A DNA stretch of 27,474 nt from DATKIY01 sp035543875 (lineage in GTDB: Bacteria; Actinomycetota; Actinomycetes; JAHEKZ01), in assembly GCA_035543875.1 (NCBI GenBank), contig DATKIY010000178.1:1-27474 (forward strand), read 5' to 3'. Made by a program: the position numbers and the translations under genes. The notes below the pieces were generated by a model. That model saw nothing but the letters and a program-made list of their open reading frames with translations. It was not told the DNA's origin and did no database searches. Within the stretch, counting starts at the first letter, position 1. The number at the start of each line of letters is the position of its first letter. Positions 22,664 through 27,474 of this stretch are shown in pieces.

Positions 22664-23767
22664 CTAGCCGCAGGTCGCAGATCCGTCACTGACCGGCGCA
22701 TCCAACACGTTTGGATTGTTTTCGAGGCGACTGATGAACATGTCCGACATCCCGGGAATCGACTGAATCCTAAGGTTCGAGTCGTGCGCTGGGGTGTTGT
22801 CGTTCTCCCAAGTCTCGTTCCACCAGGAGAAACCACGAACGCGCGGCCACCGCGAGCCGAGCAGGTCGTCCAAAGCTCGGCGCGCCCAGGTGATCGGGTC
22901 GACCCGATCGTTTCCCTTCGTGACGCCAAACTCAGCCACGATGATTGGCTTGGATGGCGCCAGCGCCCGTAGCCGCGGGTACACCCGGTTCATGCCTCGC
23001 GCGAAGGACTGGTTCCAGTTCTCCTGCGGAGTCAAAGCGCCATAAACGGACGTCGCCAGCCAGTCGATGTACTGGTCCCCCGGGTAGTACCTTTCCAGGC
23101 GGTTCCACGGTTTGCTCGGTTGGTCGCTGTCATTGACATGAAAGACCCACGACACATTGTCAGCTCCCCTGGCGCGCACGACGTCGATGATGTGTCGGTA
23201 CGCCCGCCGAAACAGCGGTGCACCGCGTCGATCTCCATTGTGCGTAGCGTTCCAGCTGAACCAGAACCCATTCATCTCGGTTCCGTACTCTGCAAGAATT
23301 GGCGATCCGAAATCGCGGGCATTGTTGGCCCACGAGCGAAGGTCCCGGTCAAAGTCACCATCAACGATCCGCCGCAACGAGAACGTCTTGTCGGCTCCGT
23401 CATTTCGATCCCGCTCATTCGACGAGTGACGAAGCATCAACCGCACATACGGGATCGAACCGTGGTCGCGAATCCAGGTGGCTTTACCAAGCGGAAAGCT
23501 CCGCGACCGGTACCAGTTGTTGCTGAAGAACACCCACGCAACTGATCGACCAGCCGCAGCCTCGTACGAAGTGACGTCGTCCAAGGTGATGTCATCTTCT
23601 TCTCCAGTGATTCCACCTGGGTAGACGCCGTGGTACAGGCACCCTGGATCGGGAACGGTCAGAACCGCCGTTGCCACTCGGCTGTGACTGGCGTCCGCCG
23701 GAACTGCGCTAACGCCGGCGGCAAGCACGACGCAAATCACCGCGGGCGTCACCCAACGAATCCTCAT
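22664..23767 (-). CDS. Secreted glycoside hydrolase, GH26-like (beta-mannanase type)
   Basis: A 367-residue exported protein. The signal peptide MRIRWVTPAVICVVLAAGVSA ends near PADAS. The catalytic domain has the clan GH-A layout: YVRLMLRH early, acid/base E164 in ILAEYGTEMNGFWFSW, HVNDSDQPSKPWNRLERYYPGD, and nucleophile E279 in PIIVAEFGVTKG, followed by GFSWWNETWE. The spacing of the two glutamates and the E-M-N-G motif fit GH26 mannanase-like enzymes. The true substrate (mannan, glucan or an endogenous polymer) is not determined. ATG at 23767 is chosen because it begins the signal peptide. ATG at 23818 gives a 17-residue extension, and neither start has a convincing ribosome binding site. 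Confidence 0.85.
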   Translation of the reverse strand: MRIRWVTPAVICVVLAAGVSAVPADASHSRVATAVLTVPDPGCLYHGVYPGGITGEEDDITLDDVTSYEAAAGRSVAWVFFSNNWYRSRSFPLGKATWIRDHGSIPYVRLMLRHSSNERDRNDGADKTFSLRRIVDGDFDRDLRSWANNARDFGSPILAEYGTEMNGFWFSWNATHNGDRRGAPLFRRAYRHIIDVVRARGADNVSWVFHVNDSDQPSKPWNRLERYYPGDQYIDWLATSVYGALTPQENWNQSFARGMNRVYPRLRALAPSKPIIVAEFGVTKGNDRVDPITWARRALDDLLGSRWPRVRGFSWWNETWENDNTPAHDSNLRIQSIPGMSDMFISRLENNPNVLDAPVSDGSATCG

Positions 23768-23918
23768 GTCTAGTTTGTCGGCAGTCGGGACGGCTTTCCG
23801 GCTGCTCCAACCGTGCATTCCCCGTTTACTATCGGTGGCTTACCCCTAGAGCGAACCCCACTTGTCTGACTCGGCATTCAGCCAATAGCGTCTGTGCAAC
23901 ACCAACCCGGAGGTAGAA

Positions 23919-25004
23919 GTGGCACAGCAAGTACGCGGCATCGTGGCCCGCAGCAAGGGCGCACCCGTGACGGTCGAAACCATCGTCATCCCCGACCCCG
24001 GCCCCGGCGAGGTGGTCGTCCAGGTTCAAGCGTGCGGCGTGTGCCACACCGATCTGCACTACCGAGAGGGTGGAATCAACGACGACTTCCCCTTCCTGCT
24101 CGGCCACGAAGCAGCCGGGGTCGTCGAGACTGTGGGTCCAGGGGTCACGGACGTTAAACCGGGCGACTACGTCATCCTCAACTGGCGCGCAGTGTGTGGA
24201 CAATGTCGGTCATGCCAGCGTGGCCGTCCCTGGTACTGCTTCAACACTCACAACGCCACACAGAAGATGACGCTGACGGATGGAACCGAGCTGTCTCCCG
24301 CGCTCGGCATTGGCGCCTTTGTCGAAAAGACCCTGGTCGCGGCCGGGCAGTGCACGAAGGTAGACGCCAGCGCGGCTCCTGAAGTTGCAGGTCTCCTCGG
24401 ATGCGGTGTGATGGCAGGTCTTGGTGCAGCCATCAACACCGGAAACGTCGGACGGGGCGACACCGTGGCGGTCTTTGGGTGTGGCGGCGTTGGAGACGCC
24501 GCTATCGCCGGGTCAGTGCTGGCAGGAGCGAAGACGGTCATCGCAGTCGACGTTGACGACCGCAAGCTCGCCTGGGCGAAGGAGTTCGGTGCTACTCATA
24601 CCGTGAACGCCAAGGAGCAGGACCCGGTTGAGGCGATTAAGACCATCACCGAGTTTGGCGCAGACGTCACCATCGACGCAGTTGGAAGCCCTGCGGTCTT
24701 CCAGCAGGCCTACGACGCACGCGATCTGGCCGGAACAACGGTGCTCGTTGGCGTCCCCACGCCTGACATGAAGTGGGAGATACCTCTCATTGAAATCTTC
24801 GGACGCGGCGGTTCGCTCAAGTCGTCTTGGTACGGCGACTGCCTTCCGAGTCGCGACTTCCCGATGATGATCGACCTCTACCAACAGGGGCGACTACCAC
24901 TCGACAAGTTCGTGTCCGAAACCATCGCGTTGGATGGCGTCGAAGATGCCTTCACCAAGATGCACCACGGTGACGTTCTACGTTCCGTAGTGGTGTTCAA
25001 ATGA
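23919..25004 (+). CDS. mscR: S-(hydroxymethyl)mycothiol dehydrogenase
   Basis: A 361-residue zinc-dependent medium-chain dehydrogenase that oxidises the formaldehyde-mycothiol adduct (also acting as S-nitrosomycothiol reductase) with NAD+. Catalytic zinc ligands are C42 (GVCHTD) and H63/E64 (LLGHEAAG). The structural zinc cysteines are C93, C96, C99 and C107 in VCGQCRSCQRGRPWYC. The Rossmann motif is FGCGGVGDAAI. FNTHNATQKMTLTDG and LKSSWYGDCLPSRDFPMMIDLYQQGRL are characteristic of the mycothiol branch rather than the glutathione-type enzyme. The start is GTG at 23919, with GGAGG five bases upstream. It overlaps the metallo-beta-lactamase gene by four bases (ATGA). Confidence 0.95.
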   Translation: MAQQVRGIVARSKGAPVTVETIVIPDPGPGEVVVQVQACGVCHTDLHYREGGINDDFPFLLGHEAAGVVETVGPGVTDVKPGDYVILNWRAVCGQCRSCQRGRPWYCFNTHNATQKMTLTDGTELSPALGIGAFVEKTLVAAGQCTKVDASAAPEVAGLLGCGVMAGLGAAINTGNVGRGDTVAVFGCGGVGDAAIAGSVLAGAKTVIAVDVDDRKLAWAKEFGATHTVNAKEQDPVEAIKTITEFGADVTIDAVGSPAVFQQAYDARDLAGTTVLVGVPTPDMKWEIPLIEIFGRGGSLKSSWYGDCLPSRDFPMMIDLYQQGRLPLDKFVSETIALDGVEDAFTKMHHGDVLRSVVVFK

Positions 25005-25630
25005 CGTTGCGAGTCGACCACGTTGTCACGTCGGGCACGTTCTCACTCGACGGCCAGACCTTCGATGTCGAGAACAACGTGTGGGTCGTCGGCGATGATG
25101 CCGAGTGTGTCGTGATAGACGCCCCTCACGACATCGATGCAATCTTGACTCTGGTAGGCAACCGACGGCTGACGGCCATCCTCTGCACGCACGCGCACGA
25201 TGACCACGTCAGAGTTGCACCCGAACTCGCGGACCGGACGGGAGCACAGATCCTGCTGCATCCCGACGATAAGCCGGTGTGGCAACTGACCCACACCGAC
25301 CGGGAACCTGACGCGCCACTGACCGATGGTGATTCGATCCCAATCGGAACTTCGTCACTTCGCGTCATTCACACACCCGGTCATGCTCCCGGGGCGGTGT
25401 GCCTGTATTCAAGCGAGCTCGGTGTGCTGTTCAGTGGAGACACCCTGTTTGCTGGCGGCCCCGGTGCAACAGGACGTTCGTTCTCCGATTTTCCGACGAT
25501 CATAGATTCCATCAACGGTCTGTTCTCGGACCTTCCGGCAGACACCGTCGTCCGTACCGGTCACGGCGACTCCACCACGCTTGGCGCTGAGCAGCCGCAC
25601 CTCCAGGAGTGGCTCGACCGCGGTCACTGA
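25001..25630 (+). CDS. Metallo-beta-lactamase-fold hydrolase partnered with mscR
   Basis: A 209-residue MBL-fold protein of the glyoxalase II group. Metal ligands are in THAHDDH (residues 63-69: H64, H66, D68, H69), H128 in HTPGHAPGA, D147 in LFSGDTLF and H188 in RTGHGD. Coupled to mscR by a four-base ATGA overlap, as in the Rv2259-Rv2260 pair of mycobacteria. The context suggests that it hydrolyses a mycothiol thioester (for example S-formylmycothiol) or another formaldehyde-pathway product. This step is inferred, not proven by sequence. It probably completes the formaldehyde detoxification operon. Confidence 0.9.
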   Translation: MTLRVDHVVTSGTFSLDGQTFDVENNVWVVGDDAECVVIDAPHDIDAILTLVGNRRLTAILCTHAHDDHVRVAPELADRTGAQILLHPDDKPVWQLTHTDREPDAPLTDGDSIPIGTSSLRVIHTPGHAPGAVCLYSSELGVLFSGDTLFAGGPGATGRSFSDFPTIIDSINGLFSDLPADTVVRTGHGDSTTLGAEQPHLQEWLDRGH

Positions 25631-25714
25631 AATATCACAGATGGTGGGTCGCCCGTGCCACGACGAAACAGGCCAGGTAACGTACTTTTACCGGGTCGGG
25701 GCACGGAGGTTGAC

Positions 25715-25891
25715 ATGACTGAACGCACAGCGGCAGATCTTGTGGTGACCATTGACAGCGAGATCGTGGGAGCCGTCGATTCGATTCGCAACCGGTTCGG
25801 TGCGACTGGCCTGCGCCAGCTGATAAGCCTTGCCGAAGCCGAGCTCGCAGACACTGAAATCGCGTTGCGCGAACTTTCTGAGTCCAGCTAG
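25715..25891 (+). CDS. Small hypothetical protein (58 residues)
   Basis: A 58-residue soluble protein, MTERTAADLVVTIDSEIVGA..., ending ALRELSESS. It looks alpha/beta with an amphipathic helix, RNRFGATGLRQLISLAEAELADTEIALREL. I do not recognise a family. ATG at 25715 has GGAGG five bases upstream, a strong site; the frame open from 25655 lacks one. It follows the MBL gene by 84 bases and may be in its own transcript. Confidence 0.55.
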   Translation: MTERTAADLVVTIDSEIVGAVDSIRNRFGATGLRQLISLAEAELADTEIALRELSESS

Positions 25892-26089
25892 TCGCTTAGT
25901 TGCAGAGCTTGAACGCCCAACCCGCTAGCTCGGCAAGTTGGGGAAGACCTCGGCCAGTGAGACCGACAAATCGACCACACAAGTCGGGCATGTGGAACTG
26001 ATGCCACCCGGATCTGATGTTTGGTTTCCATGGAAGCGGGAACCCATTCGATAGGCGGTCGACGTCGGCCGGACCGAATGGAGGGCAAC

Positions 26090-26347
26090 ATGCCTCGATC
26101 AAGTATCAAAGATGAGCAGATGTACACGGCGTTGCGGCGTGACGGTGCCAGTGAAGAAAAGGCCGCACGCATTTCAAACGCCGCAGCGGCAACGTCTCGG
26201 CGCGCAGTCGGGCGGAAGGGTGGAAAGGCCGAGCCATATAACGAATGGACCAAGACTGAACTGCTTCGGCGCGCCCGGGAACTGGGTGTACAAGGGAGAT
26301 CGGCTATGAACAAAACCCAGCTGATTCGCGCGCTTCGGTCCCACTAA
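26090..26347 (+). CDS. DUF7218-like protein with Rho_N-type C-terminal helix motif
   Basis: An 85-residue basic protein. The N-terminal part MPRSSIKDEQMYTALRRDG, with SEEKAARISNAAA, is the pattern of small DUF7218-type actinobacterial proteins. The C-terminal part NEWTKTELLRRARELGVQGRSAMNKTQLIRALRSH is a Rho N-terminal/SAP-like helix-extended-helix that commonly binds nucleic acid. The sequence has no membrane segment. ATG at 26090 has GGAGGG upstream; in-frame ATG at 26078 and GTG at 26021 are less well placed. Likely a stress-related nucleoid or RNA-binding protein, by fold only. Confidence 0.75.
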   Translation: MPRSSIKDEQMYTALRRDGASEEKAARISNAAAATSRRAVGRKGGKAEPYNEWTKTELLRRARELGVQGRSAMNKTQLIRALRSH

Positions 26348-26384
26348 GAACTTGTCCAGAGACGTCTAGCGACATCCAGCTGAG

Positions 26385-26492
26385 TTAGGCGTTCGACTCC
26401 CTCGTCAGCTGCCAGTTCTTGTACACCCGGTAGGCGCCGAATCCCGCGCTCAAGATCATTGAGGCGGTGGTCAGCCAACGAACAACCTTCAT
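26385..26492 (-). CDS. Small single-span membrane protein (35 residues)
   Basis: A short open frame on the minus strand: ATG at 26492 to TAA at 26385-26387. It begins MKVVRWLTTASMILSAGF and ends with RESNA. It has a Lys/Arg-start, a central hydrophobic stretch (LTTASMILSAGFGAY) and a basic end (RVYKNW), the layout of a single membrane helix. AAGGAG lies nine bases upstream of the ATG, a strong ribosome binding site. Its function is unknown. It converges on the DUF7218-like gene, with 37 bases between the stops. Confidence 0.55.
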   Translation of the reverse strand: MKVVRWLTTASMILSAGFGAYRVYKNWQLTRESNA

Positions 26493-26628
26493 CGAACTCT
26501 CCTTCACCTTTTTTTGAAGTGCCGGTATCGGGCCAGCAAGAAGACTTTGCCCTCGCTGGCGCTGGCTAAACCTCCCGCCACGAATGATCTTGGTGGAACG
26601 ACTTTGAGTCTCAAATGACTCCCCAGGG

Positions 26629-26654
26629 GTTTAGAGGCGGAGGATGTTGGGTAG
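26629..26654 (+). promoter_or_regulatory. SigB/SigF-like promoter for the STAS-RsbW operon
   Basis: GTTT at 26629-26632, a 16-base spacer and GGGTAG at 26649-26654 resemble the GTTT-N14/17-GGGTAT promoters of stress sigma factors SigB/SigF. It lies 58 bases upstream of the STAS gene start, which suggests autoregulation of a partner-switching operon. A single -10 mismatch (G for T/C at the end) and the lack of tested data keep the confidence moderate. Confidence 0.45.
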
Positions 26655-26712
26655 CCACTTCTGGCGAGTGGTGAAGACCCTTGCAACAGTCGACCGGTCG
26701 GAAGGACTTGCC

Positions 26713-27084
26713 GTGGAACTCGAGATTGACGTCCGAGAAGACCAAGGTCTTTTCATCATCAGCGCCAAAGGGGAGATTGACGTCTGGACCGCCGACGCGC
26801 TGCGCCAGTCACTTCACGATCTCCAAGCCGACGGCCAACCGCGCGTGATCGTTGACCTCACCGAGGTCCCCTTCGTCGACTCAACAGGAATTGGCGTGCT
26901 CGTCGGCGGTCTGAAACGGGCGCGAGAAGGTGGCGGGTCGCTCCACCTGGTCGTCAGTAGTGCCGGAGTGCGGAAAGTGTTGCGGATTACCAGCCTCGAC
27001 CAAGTGTTCCCCGTTCATGACACCCTGAGCGACGCCACTGCGGTCGCCCGCACCCTCGGCGCAACAGCGGATGTAGACCGATGA
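26713..27084 (+). CDS. STAS-domain anti-anti-sigma factor (RsbV/SpoIIAA-like)
   Basis: A 123-residue single STAS domain. It has the usual beta-strand start ELEIDVREDQGLFIISAKGEIDVWTA, the helix TADALRQSLHDL, the strand PRVIVDLTEVPFVDSTGIGVLVGGLKRA with the phosphorylation-site serine S57, and the end VFPVHDTLSDATA. In partner switching, the unphosphorylated STAS protein sequesters an RsbW-type anti-sigma factor and frees the sigma factor. The start is GTG at 26713, with GGAAGGA upstream; the longer frame to 26644 is leader that contains part of the promoter. It overlaps the next gene by four bases (ATGA). Confidence 0.85.
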   Translation: MELEIDVREDQGLFIISAKGEIDVWTADALRQSLHDLQADGQPRVIVDLTEVPFVDSTGIGVLVGGLKRAREGGGSLHLVVSSAGVRKVLRITSLDQVFPVHDTLSDATAVARTLGATADVDR

Positions 27085-27474
27085 CCAACTCCCCAGACTC
27101 GCTCAACACGTTGGCAGAGATCACAGTGCCGGATGTTGTGTCGGTAAAGACGCCAGCAGACGCGCGCTTTGTCGCCGTCATCCGAATGACAGGAGCGGCA
27201 GTTTGCTCACGGCTCGGGTACACGCTGGATGAAGTCGAAGATCTGAAACTCGCGGTTGACGAGGCTGCGTCGGTCGCAATCGAGTGTGCTGCGCCGCACT
27301 CGATGCTTTCGGTGGACTTCGAATTGGCAAACGCTTGGCTCCTTGTCCGGATCGAAGTACCCGCCGTTCGACCAGCCGACGAAGGCAGCTACGCATGGGG
27401 AGTGCTCAGCGCCCTAAGCAGCAACAGCCAAGCTGAATACGTGGACGAGCGCGTCCGAATTTCATTCACTAGCG
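27081..27474 (+). CDS. RsbW-like anti-sigma factor (partial, runs off the window)
   Basis: ATG at 27081 overlaps the STAS stop, and the frame stays open to the window end (131 codons). The deduced protein begins MTNSPDSLNTLAEITVPDVV and has the HATPase_c-type start VSVKTPADARFVAVIRMTGAAVCSRLG, then LDEVEDLKLAVDEAASVAIE. That is the position of the N-box of anti-sigma kinases RsbW/SpoIIAB. The N-box asparagine is not present: Val occupies its place. It pairs with the upstream STAS protein as a partner-switching module, and a SigB/SigF-type sigma gene is expected just beyond the window. ATP binding cannot be assumed from the visible part. Confidence 0.8.
   Translation, partial: MTNSPDSLNTLAEITVPDVVSVKTPADARFVAVIRMTGAAVCSRLGYTLDEVEDLKLAVDEAASVAIECAAPHSMLSVDFELANAWLLVRIEVPAVRPADEGSYAWGVLSALSSNSQAEYVDERVRISFTS

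Noticed and set aside
23829..24203. 124-codon minus-strand frame at the start of mscR
   Set aside because: It is antisense to the conserved N-terminus of mscR and has no ribosome binding site or motif.
26019..26043. GTTT-N15-GGGAAC as a stress promoter for the DUF7218-like gene
   Set aside because: The -10 part (GGGAAC) departs from GGGTAT at key bases, and an ECF-type reading starting at GGAAC also lacks a good -10.

Overview
The window looks like a chromosomal core region of a moderately GC-rich actinomycete (order not determined). The evidence is a mycothiol-type formaldehyde dehydrogenase, a DUF3263/LytR_C gene pair, a lone GGM-tailed GroEL under CIRCE control, glucosylglycerate synthesis genes, an acyl-ACP desaturase of the mycobacterial DesA type, and a STAS/RsbW-like pair. 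The layout groEL, cold-shock gene, sulfur carrier, threonine-synthase-like gene resembles a gene order I recall from Streptomyces. No tRNA, rRNA, CRISPR array, transposase or prophage gene was seen.

Region by region: 1-293 is the 3' end of a zinc-type alcohol dehydrogenase/quinone reductase. 331-2975 (minus) is a probable operon: LtrA membrane protein, EamA exporter, VOC protein. 3017-4285 holds a hotdog thioesterase and a lipoprotein. 4401-6276 is groEL with its terminator and two tandem CIRCE operators. 6356-8139 (minus) is an ECF sigma factor translationally coupled to a membrane-anchored propeller-like protein. 8337-8906 holds an acidic protein and a cold-shock protein.

9113-10808 (minus) is the most notable unit: a SAM-I riboswitch whose closing helix abuts the ribosome binding site of a threonine-synthase-like PLP enzyme, followed with a 4-base overlap by a ubiquitin-like sulfur carrier ending in GG. 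This fits the MetM/MetO route reported in Streptomyces, in which O-phosphohomoserine is converted to homocysteine with sulfur from a carrier-protein thiocarboxylate. Divergent from it (11007-14095) are gpgS and a HAD phosphatase (glucosylglycerate, a compatible solute) and an amidohydrolase.

14096-15044 is LytR_C plus DUF3263. 15200-18182 is a cupin, a DAO-family FAD oxidase and a CPA2 antiporter. 18179-19534 is a group II PLP decarboxylase. 19617-20606 is an acyl-ACP desaturase behind a perfect palindromic operator candidate. 20613-21741 is an orphan AbiEi/DUF559 gene bracketed by two near-identical long palindromes that differ by a compensatory base-pair change. 21749-23767 holds a dimethylargininase-like enzyme and a secreted GH26-like hydrolase. 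23919-25630 is mscR with its metallo-beta-lactamase partner.

The end of the window has a 58-residue hypothetical protein, a DUF7218/Rho_N-type protein, a 35-residue single-span membrane protein, and a STAS anti-anti-sigma/RsbW-like pair preceded by a SigB/SigF-like promoter. The last gene runs off the window.
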